DNA of 64,000 nucleotides, from assembly GCF_017837635.1 (NCBI RefSeq), contig NZ_JAGJRS010000021.1, positions 62,001 to 126,000 of the forward strand. Reading direction: 5' to 3'. Positions 53,701-62,710 of this stretch are shown piece by piece. Under the pieces are notes generated by a model, which made no database searches, was not told where the DNA came from, and worked only from the letters and a program-made list of their open reading frames with translations. This DNA comes from Frateuria flava. GTDB lineage: Bacteria > Pseudomonadota > Gammaproteobacteria > Xanthomonadales > Rhodanobacteraceae. Position numbers and translations under genes: made by a program. Every line of letters starts with the position of its first letter. Position 1 is the stretch's first letter.

Positions 53701-55691
53701 TGATGGCCGGCGACCAGCTTGCCGTCGACGTCGGCACGCAGGATCTCGAAGCCGGCCTGGCCTTCGCTCTCGGCGCCCTGCTTCGGATCGAACAGCGGAC
53801 GCACGCCGACCAGCTGCGGCGCCGGCCAGTACACGCGCTTGAGCAGGCGGGTGACGGCGCGACCACCGGTTTCGTAGACGCTGCCCGATAGCGTGACGGC
53901 GAGTGGTGCGACCGGCTTGACGTCATCCGGCAGCGCGATCGGCTGGGCGAGCTTGCCCTGCGCGTCGAGTTTCGCGTCGAGTACGTCGTTGGCGCTCCTG
54001 GGCAGGTCGAGCGTGGGATCGCCGAAGAAGGTGTCCTTGAGGCTGTCCAGCGGGTGCACTTCGGGCGCCACCAGCAGCTTGGCGGTCACGCGGTTGCCGT
54101 CGGCGGGCGCGCCGTAGAGGTAACTGGAGGCGACTTCGAGCTTGAGCGGCTCGTCAGGGACCAGACGCGCCTGCGGGCTGTCCAGGCTGAGCTTGAGGCG
54201 CTCGGGCAGGAACTCCTCGACGTGGAACGGAAAGGCTTCGACCGCCTCCTTCGCCGCCGGGTCCAGGCGGAACTCGAGCTGCCACAGGCCGGTCGGCGCG
54301 TCGGCCGGGATCGCCTGGGACAGCGCGTAGTAGTTGAGGTCCGACGGCGCCAGCTGCTGGTCGGCGAGGGTGCGGCCGTCGGGCTGCTTCAGGCGCACGA
54401 ACAGCGACTGCGCCTTCATCGGCTTGCCGTCGTCGTCGCGCAGCAGCGCCGACACGCGCAGCGTTTCACCCGGCCGGTAGAGGTCGCGGCCGGACCAGGC
54501 GTAGACCTCGAACGGCGCCTGCTTGCGGCCGGTCACGTCGAAGTTGGAGATGTCCAGCGCGGGGCGGTTGAACGGCAGCACCGAGACATCGTCGCCGTGG
54601 CGCGCGATCAGCACGTCGGACGGATCGAGCTTGTAGGCGATCAAGGCATTGCCGTCGCCATCGGTGGTCGCCTTGAGCCTGGCCGAACCGTCCGGTCCGT
54701 CGATCTCCACCGCCACGCCCGCCACCGGGGAGCCGTCACGCAGCGAGGCCACGTGCAGCAGTGCGTTGTCGCGGTACATGCGCAGGTGCAGTCCCAGGTC
54801 GCTGACGAAGAAGATCGCGCTGTCGTAGCTGCCCTTGAAGGTGCCACCCTGCTTGACCACCGCCATGTACACGCCCGGCCGCTGCAGTTCGCGCACGCGC
54901 TGGATGGGCAGGTAGGTCACGGTCCGTTCGTTGGCGTCGCCACCCAGGGTGTAGTGAGTGGCGTAGACCGAATCGGCCATGTCGGTGATCGGCCGCTTGA
55001 CGCGGTCACCGTGCTCACAGGTGTCCCAGCGGTTGATCTCGTGGTCGAGTTCGTAGGTGTCGCGGTGCTTGTTGGCCGGGTAGGCGCAGTAGAGGTCGGA
55101 CAACGCGTCGTCGTGCACGCGGAAGAACTCCACGTCGGCGTCGTGCACGTTGACCGAGACCAGCGGCAGGCCGCGGCTGCCGCGCGCCGGCAGCACGCTG
55201 CCGTGCGAGGCGAAGCCGACCGCGGGCGGCACGCTGCCGGAATAGATCTCGCGCTTGAGCTCGCGTCCGAGCGTGCGGCCATCGGCGGCGAGCAGGCCGG
55301 CACGCAGCACCACGGCGTAGTGGGTGTTGGGCTGCACGAAGGGGAAGCGCAGCGTCTTGCCGTCGTCATCCAGGTTCCAGCTGCCGCTGATCGGCTCGCC
55401 GTTGCTGCCGGTGACCGCCAGCTCGCGGTCGAACGGCTGCGCCGCCGCCAGCGGGACGTTGAAGCGCAGCACCAGCGCGGTGCGCGTATCGCGCAGGTCG
55501 GCGCCGGCCGAGGCCAGGGCGAAGGCGGCCTTGCCCGCCGGTGCGTGCGCACTGGCGCCCGCGGCGGGCACGCCCTGCAGCGCGGGCCTGTCCTGCGAGG
55601 AACGGTTGCAGCCGGCCAGCATCGCCAGCCCCAGCAAACCCAGACAAAACCCGACCTGGCGCGACCTGCGCGCCACCGACACGTGCCACAT
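50709..55691 (-). CDS. yfhM: Alpha-2-macroglobulin family lipoprotein (YfhM/ECAM-like)
   Basis: A 1660-residue exported lipoprotein that traps proteases and is thought to protect the cell envelope together with PBP1C. The lipobox LAMLAGC gives acylated Cys28; +2 is Asn, so outer-membrane or periplasmic sorting is not excluded. Repeated MG-type beta domains include the A2M_N region (YAWSGRDLYRPGETLRVSAL) and the A2M domain (PRVMAAGDKARISLDLKNLS). The thioester motif C1177-I-E-Q1180 in YPYGCIEQTTSKGY is intact, so covalent trapping should be possible, as in the YfhM type but not the YfaS type. The bait region is not clear. It lies directly upstream of pbpC on the same strand. Confidence 0.94.
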   Translation of the reverse strand: MWHVSVARRSRQVGFCLGLLGLAMLAGCNRSSQDRPALQGVPAAGASAHAPAGKAAFALASAGADLRDTRTALVLRFNVPLAAAQPFDRELAVTGSNGEPISGSWNLDDDGKTLRFPFVQPNTHYAVVLRAGLLAADGRTLGRELKREIYSGSVPPAVGFASHGSVLPARGSRGLPLVSVNVHDADVEFFRVHDDALSDLYCAYPANKHRDTYELDHEINRWDTCEHGDRVKRPITDMADSVYATHYTLGGDANERTVTYLPIQRVRELQRPGVYMAVVKQGGTFKGSYDSAIFFVSDLGLHLRMYRDNALLHVASLRDGSPVAGVAVEIDGPDGSARLKATTDGDGNALIAYKLDPSDVLIARHGDDVSVLPFNRPALDISNFDVTGRKQAPFEVYAWSGRDLYRPGETLRVSALLRDDDGKPMKAQSLFVRLKQPDGRTLADQQLAPSDLNYYALSQAIPADAPTGLWQLEFRLDPAAKEAVEAFPFHVEEFLPERLKLSLDSPQARLVPDEPLKLEVASSYLYGAPADGNRVTAKLLVAPEVHPLDSLKDTFFGDPTLDLPRSANDVLDAKLDAQGKLAQPIALPDDVKPVAPLAVTLSGSVYETGGRAVTRLLKRVYWPAPQLVGVRPLFDPKQGAESEGQAGFEILRADVDGKLVAGHHLKVRLQRELRDFYWLYEHGDGWKSDAHQQLQLIEEKDVDLAAGQRVHVDFPVEWGGYRLEVYDPETRLTTVFPFFAGWSWEDENLGKEARPDKVKLQLDKARYRAGDTMKVTVTPPHDGPGLLLVESDHLLYVCDIDARAGSTFEIPVTKEWERHDVYVSALVFRGGEAQEHTTPARALGVEHVAMERNDRRIPLTLSAPALMRPGNPLEVTVQAKGLANTRAYVTLAAVDQGVINITHYPVPDVWAWMFAKRALSVDAYDLYSRIIEAMDGAEARLRYGGDMSGPALPHAARLNPKVQIVDLFAAPVAFDAQGKATLRVQVPDFNGSLRLAALAWSADRFGNADGAVTVRAPLVVEPSTPRVMAAGDKARISLDLKNLSGHDGTAKVVVKATGPISIANASREVALKDGAGTTLTMPVTASAGAAVAKLDIHATLGDFTVDRHFEFAVRPAWPEQQTTVPLAIEAGKPAQLDAGAAAGLLAPTVRAQLTLSTLPPLPYGSALRDLLRYPYGCIEQTTSKGYAALVLDPATATALGLSTSEAARRAAVDSALARIASFQASNGHFSFWGTSPIETFMTPYVVDFMLDAREEGFAVPQEVLQKSLQRLSDDLLGGGHAYYSYEHHDHLRIADEAYSGFVLARVNRAPLGTLRAIFDHDRDKLVGPLPLVHLGVALKLMGDTDRAQKAVDEAFAWDKERPWYVGDYGSDLRDLALMVALTHRYGLAKPAYDGKLIDWARNATARDHANKQEVPYYHWSWSYLSTQEQVAIARVARAFDAGSGAPLAVTLAIGGKREAAPADKRLWTRELTLAELKEGISVQPAGTGTVFATLDVAGIPQQPPAADDRQVDVRRSYFTTDGQPWTGDTLKEGDTLIAELTLEARTDMPDALVTDLLPGGLEVENLNLGGAQQWEGVVVDGIDMQQHTGAADLVHEEYRDDRYAAALHLRRGNAAHVFYLVRAVTPGTYTVPPPLAEDMYRPALRGIGKSVPARITVVEP

Positions 55692-55938
55692 GACGATTCC
55701 CCTTTCCTTGAGGTGCGGCGCGCATTATCGCCGGGTTTTGTGGCGCGCCGGGGGCTGCCGGAGGACAGGAAACGGACCGTTCGTGTCGTCCTTGTCCGCA
55801 GCGAGAGGGCGGATCAGGCCGATGCACGCCGTGGCGATCGCGTGCGTGCCGCGGCGGCGGAAGGCGTGGGTACGGCAAACCTGGGGCACTCGCCGCCACG
55901 CCGCAGGGGGGGTTGGGCCCACGCTGCCGGATTGAGGC

Positions 55939-55960
55939 GGTGGGCTGAAGCTCCCCCTAC
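55939..55960. repeat. Family C repeat, half copy
   Basis: GGTGGGCTGAAGCTCCCCCTAC-like sequence, close to one arm of the family C element at 59008-59068, in the 285-bp gap between the A2M gene and the anti-sigma gene. The rest of the gap (55692-55976) shows no gene. Confidence 0.6.
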
Positions 55961-55976
55961 GGCCTCATGCCCCCGC

Positions 55977-56729
55977 TCAGATCAGCGGCTGCAGCGCGCG
56001 CGCGGCAACCTGCGCGTCGCTGCCCGCGGCGCGGCTGACCATCGCGTAGTTATAGCCATTGCCTGAGCCGTACTGCGCCAGCAGGCCATCGTCGACGCGC
56101 TGGCCGTGCGGCAGCAGGTAGCGCCGTGGGCCGGGCGGGCGCACGTAGAAGCTGATCGCATGGCCGGCGGCGTCCTGGTAGAGCACCATCGCCGCCGTTC
56201 CCTGCTCGGTGGCGAACAGCCGGCCGCCGACCGGCCGGAAGCCGGCCGCGTCCAGGTCCGGCAACGGCACGCCGCGGGCGAAGTGGTGGTCGAGCCAGGC
56301 CTGCAGGTCCCCACGGTGTTGCGGCACCAGGTCCGGGCGGGCGCCGGGATCGAGCGCGAGCAGGCGATAGGCCGCCAGCGCGTCGCCCATCGGCGGCATC
56401 GCGCGCGCGACCTGCCAGCCGCGCATCTGCCAGCCGCCCAGGCCGCCAAGGCCCACGCACAACACCAGCGCCGCGGCCATCGCCAGGCGCGACGCCCGGC
56501 GGCGCTGTCGGCGCATGCGGATCGCAGACGGATCCAGTGCCGGGTTGGGCGGCAGCGACTGCGCCCCGACCAGCGCGGCGCGCAGTTGCTGGGCATCGTG
56601 CTGCCAGGCCTGCACTTGCGCGGCGCGCTCCGGATGCCGGGCGAGGTAGAGCTCCACCGCGGCGCGGCGTTCGCCCTCCAGGCGGCCGTCGACGTAGGCG
56701 TGGATGTCGTGTTCGCTGGGTTCGTTCAT
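55977..56729 (-). CDS. Anti-sigma factor (membrane-anchored, ChrR/RskA-type layout)
   Basis: A 250-residue protein. The N-terminal ~65 residues form an anti-sigma-like helical domain (NEPSEHDIHAYVDGRLEGER, RAAVELYLARHPERAAQVQA), of the zinc-finger-family shape although I do not see the HxxxCxxC zinc triad. One transmembrane helix (about residues 78-96, RLAMAAALVLCVGLGGLGGW) leads to a periplasmic domain of about 150 residues (FARGVPLPDLDAAGFRPVGG, GRLFATEQGTAAMVLYQD). It should hold the adjacent ECF sigma factor until a signal arrives. It overlaps the sigma gene by 4 bp (ATGA), so it is coupled. ATG 56729 is fixed by the overlap. Confidence 0.88.
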   Translation of the reverse strand: MNEPSEHDIHAYVDGRLEGERRAAVELYLARHPERAAQVQAWQHDAQQLRAALVGAQSLPPNPALDPSAIRMRRQRRRASRLAMAAALVLCVGLGGLGGWQMRGWQVARAMPPMGDALAAYRLLALDPGARPDLVPQHRGDLQAWLDHHFARGVPLPDLDAAGFRPVGGRLFATEQGTAAMVLYQDAAGHAISFYVRPPGPRRYLLPHGQRVDDGLLAQYGSGNGYNYAMVSRAAGSDAQVAARALQPLI

Positions 56730-57241
56730 TTGAGCACCCGCAGGGGGACAATGGTGGTTTCGCCGTCGCCGAGGCGGCGCAGCGCGGCGCGTGCACGCGA
56801 CAGGCGGGACATCACGGTGCCGATCGGCACGTCGAGGATCTGCGCGACTTCCTGGTAGCTGAGGCCTTCCACGGTGACCCACAACAGCAGGCTGCGCTGC
56901 TCCGCGCTCAGCCGTCCAAACGCCTGCAGCATGGAGTGCGCCATGGCCTCGCGCTCGGCCGAGGGCGCCTGTGGCTCCTCTTCCGCGCGCAGCCGGCCGA
57001 GCAACCAGGCATGGCGCTGTGCGCGACGGCGGCCGTCGAGGAACTGCCGGTACAGGATCGCGAACAGCCAACTGCGCAGCGAGGCGTCCTCGCGGCGGCT
57101 GGACCAGCGCGACAGCGCGCGCTCGAGCGTGGCCTGCACCAGGTCGTCGGCGCTGGACGTCTCGCGCGTCAGCCACAGTGCGAAGCGCCGCAATCGCGGC
57201 AGCCATTCGCGCAGGGCATCGTCGAGCGGGTGGTCGGGCAT
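56726..57241 (-). CDS. ECF-type RNA polymerase sigma factor
   Basis: A 171-residue sigma-70 family member with only regions 2 and 4. Region 2 runs about 15-85 (FALWLTRETSSADDLVQATL, SLRSWLFAILYRQFLDGRRR) and region 4 about 105-160 (FGRLSAEQRSLLLWVTVEGL, YQEVAQILDVPIGTVMSRLS). It transcribes the gene pair on the other strand and probably itself: GGAATAA-N14-CGTC sits upstream of both units. The partner anti-sigma gene overlaps its stop. The group resembles ECF sigmas found with catalase and cytochrome b561 genes; I recall such a group but cannot name it with certainty. Confidence 0.93.
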   Translation of the reverse strand: MPDHPLDDALREWLPRLRRFALWLTRETSSADDLVQATLERALSRWSSRREDASLRSWLFAILYRQFLDGRRRAQRHAWLLGRLRAEEEPQAPSAEREAMAHSMLQAFGRLSAEQRSLLLWVTVEGLSYQEVAQILDVPIGTVMSRLSRARAALRRLGDGETTIVPLRVLK

Positions 57242-57272
57242 GGCCGGACTCCGGCGTGGGGCTTGGTCGATA

Positions 57273-57297
57273 GACGCGGCGGCGTAGCGATTATTCC
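57273..57297 (-). promoter_or_regulatory. ECF-type promoter of the sigma/anti-sigma operon
   Basis: On the minus strand, GGAATAA (57297-57291), exactly 14 bases, then CGTC (57276-57273), about 30 bp before the sigma start. It has the same motif and spacing as the promoter of the divergent catalase gene. Confidence 0.8.
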
Positions 57298-57305
57298 ATC
57301 GCGCG

Positions 57306-57330
57306 GGAATAAACCGTCCGGTCGCGCGTC
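57306..57330 (+). promoter_or_regulatory. ECF-type promoter of the catalase/cytochrome b561 operon
   Basis: GGAATAA (57306-57312), 14 bases, CGTC (57327-57330), 41 bp before the catalase start. The -35 elements of the two divergent promoters are only 8 bp apart. Confidence 0.82.
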
Positions 57331-57371
57331 CTCCGTGCCATCACCACACGGCCGCAGGCCGGGAGCACTCC

Positions 57372-58430
57372 ATGACGATTCGTTTCGGACATGCGGCGCG
57401 ATGGGCGCTGATCGGCGGCCTCGCCTGCGTCACCGTAGCTGCCTTCGGCTACGTCGGCGGCTGGCTGGCACCGCACCGGCTGACCCCGCAACGCCTGGTC
57501 GATACCTTCGAGGACAACGCCGGCCTGCATCCGGGCTACCGCCGCAACCATGCCAAGGGCGTGTGCGTGGCCGGGTGGTTCGAAGGCAACGGCGCGGCCG
57601 GCGCGTATTCGACCGCGGCGGTGTTCGCGCGCGGCCGCACGCCGGTGGTCGGGCGGTTCGCCCTGCCCGGTGGCAACCCTTACGCGGCCGACGGCAGCGT
57701 GCCGATCCGCAGCATGGCGCTACGCTTCAACCTGCCGGATGGCGGGCAATGGCGCACCGGCATGAACGCGATGCCGGTGTTTCCGGTCTCCACGCCGCAG
57801 GCGTTCTACGAACAGGCGCGGGCGGCGCGACCCGATCCGGCCACCGGCAAGCCGGATCCGGCAAGGCTCGCCGCCTTCTTCGCCGCGCATCCGGAAACCG
57901 CCGCATTCCGCGCCTGGGTGAAGCAGGCCAGGCCGTCGGCGAGCTATGCCACCGAGCGCTACGACAGCATCAACGCGTTTTACCTGGTGGATGCTCAAGG
58001 ACAGCAACGCGCCGTGCGCTGGGCGATGGTGCCGCAGGCCGCCGATGCCGGCCCCGGCCCGGCCGGCGATCCGGACTATCTCGCCCGGGATCTGCAGCAG
58101 CGCCTGGCCGTGGGGCCGCAGCGCTGGAACCTGCGCATCACCTTCGCCGCCCCCGGCGATCCAGTCGACGACGCCGCACGCCCCTGGCCATCCGACCGCC
58201 GCACGGTGGACGCCGGCACGCTGGTGATCGACCGCATGCAGCCGCAGGACAGCGGCCCCTGCCGGGACATCAACTACGACCCGACCGTGCTGCCGGAGGG
58301 CATCGCGCCCTCGGCCGATCCGCTGCTGGCCGCCCGCTCGGCTGCCTACGCCGACTCCTACCTGCGTCGCACCGCCGAGGAAGCGCACCTGCCCGGCGCC
58401 GCGCGCCCCGTCCCGGAGGCCACCCGATGA
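57372..58430 (+). CDS. Membrane-anchored mini-catalase (catalase-related peroxidase, SrpA-like)
   Basis: A 352-residue protein of the short catalase family, about 60% of a normal catalase, lacking the C-terminal extensions. An N-terminal membrane segment (ARWALIGGLACVTVAAFGYV) acts as signal anchor, placing the enzyme in the periplasm. Catalase landmarks are the distal His in GYRRNHAKGVCVAGWFEGNG, the FALPGGNP...IRSMALRFNL region and YDSINAFYLVDAQGQQRAVR; the proximal heme Tyr is expected in AARSAAYADSYLRR. It reduces peroxides, perhaps with electrons from the coupled cytochrome b561 rather than by dismutation. The gene overlaps the b561 start (ATGA). Two motifs, GGAATAA and CGTC, form its ECF promoter. 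Confidence 0.92.
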   Translation: MTIRFGHAARWALIGGLACVTVAAFGYVGGWLAPHRLTPQRLVDTFEDNAGLHPGYRRNHAKGVCVAGWFEGNGAAGAYSTAAVFARGRTPVVGRFALPGGNPYAADGSVPIRSMALRFNLPDGGQWRTGMNAMPVFPVSTPQAFYEQARAARPDPATGKPDPARLAAFFAAHPETAAFRAWVKQARPSASYATERYDSINAFYLVDAQGQQRAVRWAMVPQAADAGPGPAGDPDYLARDLQQRLAVGPQRWNLRITFAAPGDPVDDAARPWPSDRRTVDAGTLVIDRMQPQDSGPCRDINYDPTVLPEGIAPSADPLLAARSAAYADSYLRRTAEEAHLPGAARPVPEATR

Positions 58431-58990
58431 ACACCCCGACCACCTTCCATCCGCTCGCGCGACTGCTGCACTGGGCCATGGCCGGGATGATCGTGGCGAT
58501 GCTGTTCATCGGCGCCGGCATGGTCGCCACCGTATCCGAACGGCACAGCGGGTTGCTGGCGATCCACAAACCGCTGGGCATCGCGATCCTGCTGCTGGCG
58601 ATCGCGCGCCTGGCGCTGCGGCTGCGCCACCGCCCGCCATCGCTGCCGGCCGACCTGCCGCTCTGGCAACGACTCGCCGCCACGGCCTCGCACTGGCTGC
58701 TCTACGCGCTGATGCTGGCGCTGCCGCTGCTCGGCTGGGGGATGCTGTCGGCCGGCGGCTACCCGGTCATACTGGGCGACACGATGCGGCTGCCGGCGAT
58801 CCTGCCGGAGAACGCGCTGCTGTTCGCCTGGCTGCGCGAGGCGCACCGCTACCTGGCCTGGCTGCTGTTCCTTACCTTCGTGGCGCACATGAGCGCGGGG
58901 CTGTACCACGGGCTGGTCCGCCGCGATGGCGTTTTGGCGTCGATGCTGCCAAGCCGTCGTCGCCGGGAGCCGGTGGTGACGGACGGCTGA
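58427..58990 (+). CDS. Cytochrome b561-family di-heme membrane protein
   Basis: A 187-residue protein with four membrane helices of the bacterial b561 (YceJ/CybB) family. Candidate heme-ligand histidines are in HPLARLLHWAMAG, HKPLGIAILL, HWLLYALMLALP and FLTFVAHMSAGLYH. It can pass electrons from the quinone pool to a periplasmic acceptor. Coupling to the mini-catalase gene by a 4-bp overlap suggests it feeds that enzyme. Both belong to the presumed regulon of the divergent ECF sigma. Confidence 0.92.
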   Translation: MNTPTTFHPLARLLHWAMAGMIVAMLFIGAGMVATVSERHSGLLAIHKPLGIAILLLAIARLALRLRHRPPSLPADLPLWQRLAATASHWLLYALMLALPLLGWGMLSAGGYPVILGDTMRLPAILPENALLFAWLREAHRYLAWLLFLTFVAHMSAGLYHGLVRRDGVLASMLPSRRRREPVVTDG

Positions 58991-59007
58991 CGCTTCGAGA
59001 GGAACCC

Positions 59008-59068
59008 GTAGGGTGGGCTTCAGCCCACCAACGCGCCATCCGGAGCGGTGGGCTGAAGCCCACCCTAC
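59008..59068. repeat. Family C inverted repeat, perfect copy
   Basis: Two perfect 22-bp arms (59008-59029 and 59047-59068, beginning GTAGGGTGGGCTTCAGCC) with a 17-nt loop. It follows the cytochrome b561 gene and ends inside the stop region of the convergent diguanylate cyclase gene. There is no T-tract, but it is the strongest stem in the window and could end transcripts from both sides. Confidence 0.9.
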
Positions 59069-60135
59069 GAAGCGCGCGAACGTCCGCGCTTGGCGTCGAG
59101 CATCAGCAGATCCGCCTCACGGTAGGCCTCGCCCAGGTCGCGGTCGGGGCCACGCCAGCTGTAGCCGAGTGTGGCGGCGACGCCGGCGGCGCGCAGGGCC
59201 TGTTCGATGCGGGCGGCCTGGCGCGCCAGTTCGGTGGGGCCGACGTCGAGGATCAGCACCACGAACTCGTCACCACCCAGCCGCGCGACCACGTCGGCGG
59301 CGCGGACCGTGCGCGACAGTTCCCGCGCGGCGCGCTGGATGAGCGCGTCGCCGGCGGCATGGCCCTGGCTGTCGTTGGTCTGCTTGAGGCGGTCCAGGTC
59401 CACTACCACCACGCCGGCGGTGGTGTGTTCGTCGCGGCAGTGCTGCTCTTCCAGTGCGAGCAGCTCGCGCCAGCCCCGGCGGTTGAAGATGCCGGTCATC
59501 GGGTCGGTCATCGCCTCCAGCTCGGCGCGTTCGGCGCGGCGGCGGGTTTCCTTGAGGTCGACGTCGTGGCACCACAGCGTGGCGAGCATCTGCGCGCACA
59601 GCTGCACGATCGGCAGCCAGCGTTCGAGATCCACCGGCACCGGCTGCGGGTCGATCCCGCACAGCGTGCCGACCGAGCCGTGGTCGAGCTGCACCGGCAC
59701 GCCCAGGTACGCGCCGATGCCGCGCTGGACGATCGGCGCGGCGGCATATGGCGCATGGGCGCTGACATCGGCCACCACGCACGGCCCGCCCCGCACCATG
59801 CGCGAGCAGATCGAGTCGGCCCAGCGCAGGGCGTCGCCGTTGCGCACGCCGAAGAACTCGTCGGCCGCAGCCAGCACCAGCCAGTCCTCGCCGTGGACGC
59901 GGGTGAAGTACCAGGCGCCCACGCCGGTGCGCTCGCGCAGCATCGACAGGCACGCCTGGGCCGCCTCGCGGAAGCCGCTGAATGCGGGCAGCGGCGGCAG
60001 GTTCAGCGTTTCCTGGGGCGGGCTCATGGGCGGGACGAAGACCGGGTCAGTCACGGAGGCGGGCGTCACGATACCTGCCACGATGGTGCCAGCGTGCCAA
60101 TGAATCGCCCCTGCCCGTGGCGAAGCAGAATCCAT
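59065..60135 (-). CDS. GAF-GGDEF diguanylate cyclase
   Basis: A 356-residue cytoplasmic protein. A GAF sensor domain (about 50-195, FREAAQACLSMLRERTGVGA, GIGAYLGVPVQLDHGSVGTL) is followed by a helical linker and a GGDEF domain (about 200-350). The active-site RLGGDEF is intact, and an inhibitory I-site RAAD lies five residues before it, so it should make cyclic di-GMP with product feedback. An EAL domain is absent. ATG 60135 is preferred because AGGAGGTGGC precedes it; ATG 60027 has no ribosome site. The GAF ligand is unknown. It is encoded just after the oxidase subunit IV gene with a 9-bp gap, so it may be read with that operon. Confidence 0.93.
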   Translation of the reverse strand: MDSASPRAGAIHWHAGTIVAGIVTPASVTDPVFVPPMSPPQETLNLPPLPAFSGFREAAQACLSMLRERTGVGAWYFTRVHGEDWLVLAAADEFFGVRNGDALRWADSICSRMVRGGPCVVADVSAHAPYAAAPIVQRGIGAYLGVPVQLDHGSVGTLCGIDPQPVPVDLERWLPIVQLCAQMLATLWCHDVDLKETRRRAERAELEAMTDPMTGIFNRRGWRELLALEEQHCRDEHTTAGVVVVDLDRLKQTNDSQGHAAGDALIQRAARELSRTVRAADVVARLGGDEFVVLILDVGPTELARQAARIEQALRAAGVAATLGYSWRGPDRDLGEAYREADLLMLDAKRGRSRAS

Positions 60136-60144
60136 GCCACCTCC

Positions 60145-60471
60145 TCACCAGGGCGGCAGCAGCGGCGTGCGGGTCAGCACGTCGGCCAGCCCCAGCGCGA
60201 TCATCACCGCCAGCCAGGCAAAGCCCACGCTGGCGACGATGCGCAGCAGCGCGTTGTCGGTCTTCAGGCGCATGAAGATGGTCAGTACCAGCAGCGCCTT
60301 GATCACCGCGATGCCCAGGTTGGCCACCGTGTTGAACGGCCCGAGCCTGAGCAGCGCGCTGCCGGCGCTCAGCCCCAGCAGCACCAGCAGGGCGAGCAGC
60401 GTCCACAGGTTGCTGCCCAGCGACGGCGGCCGCGGGCCGCTCTTGTGGGTGCGTTGCGGGCGCGCGTTCAT
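60145..60471 (-). CDS. Cytochrome c oxidase subunit IV (COX4/CyoD-like)
   Basis: A 108-residue protein with three membrane helices (NLWTLLALLVLLGLSAGSAL, FNTVANLGIAVIKALLVLTI, IVASVGFAWLAVMIALGLAD). The region KALLVLTIFMRLKTDNALLR is typical of the bacterial COX4_pro family, the small fourth subunit that helps assembly. Its start overlaps the subunit III stop by 4 bp (ATGA). It ends the oxidase operon. Confidence 0.88.
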   Translation of the reverse strand: MNARPQRTHKSGPRPPSLGSNLWTLLALLVLLGLSAGSALLRLGPFNTVANLGIAVIKALLVLTIFMRLKTDNALLRIVASVGFAWLAVMIALGLADVLTRTPLLPPW

Positions 60472-61111
60472 CCGGCCCTCCCGACCAGGTAGATCACCGG
60501 GTAGACGAAGATCCACACGATGTCGACCAGGTGCCAGTACAGCGCGGTCAGCTCCAGCGGCGTGTGGTAGTCCTGGTCGAAGGCGCCATGCCAGGTGCGC
60601 CAGCCCATCACTCCCATCAGCACCACGCCGATGGTGACGTGGATGCTGTGGAAGCCGGTGATGAAGTAGTACAGGCAATAGAAGATCGCCATGCCGTGCG
60701 CGTATACGCCCTGCTGGGTGTAATGAATCGATGGGATCAGGCCCTCCTGGTACTCGGCGTAGTACTCGAAGCCGTGCATCACCAGGAAGCTGATGCCCAG
60801 CAGCGCGGTGACCCCCAGCAGCGCGGTGGCCAGCCGTCGACCGCCGAGCTGCACCTCGCGCACCGACAGCGCCACCGCGCAGCTGCTGGTCAGCAGCACG
60901 GCGGTCTCGATCGTGCCCAGCAGCATGTCGGTGTGCCGGCTGGCTTCGGCGAACGCCTCCGGAAAGCGCACGCGGCACAACGTGTAGCCGGCGAACAGCA
61001 CGCCGAAGAACAGGATCTCGGTGGCCAGGAACGCCCACATGCCCAGCGTCGCGGCCTCGCGCTGCTGCACGGGGTCGTCGAACTGCTCGGGCACGGGGTG
61101 GGTTCGGGCGT

Positions 61112-61115
<4 letters not shown>
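60468..61115 (-). CDS. ctaE: Cytochrome c oxidase subunit III
   Basis: A 215-residue membrane protein with about five helices, shorter than mitochondrial-type COX3 (seven) as usual for caa3 and bo3 enzymes. Landmarks: [53 protein letters not shown] and [20 protein letters not shown]. It stabilises the oxidase core and delays loss of activity during turnover. It overlaps subunit I (61112-61115) and subunit IV by 4 bp each, so the genes are translationally coupled. Confidence 0.93.

Positions 61116-62696
<1,581 letters not shown>

Positions 62697-62710
<14 letters not shown>

Noticed and set aside
50844-53891. A 1015-codon plus-strand frame opposite the alpha-2-macroglobulin gene
   Set aside because: Antisense shadow; the minus-strand protein has clear domains and a thioester motif, the plus-strand one has none.
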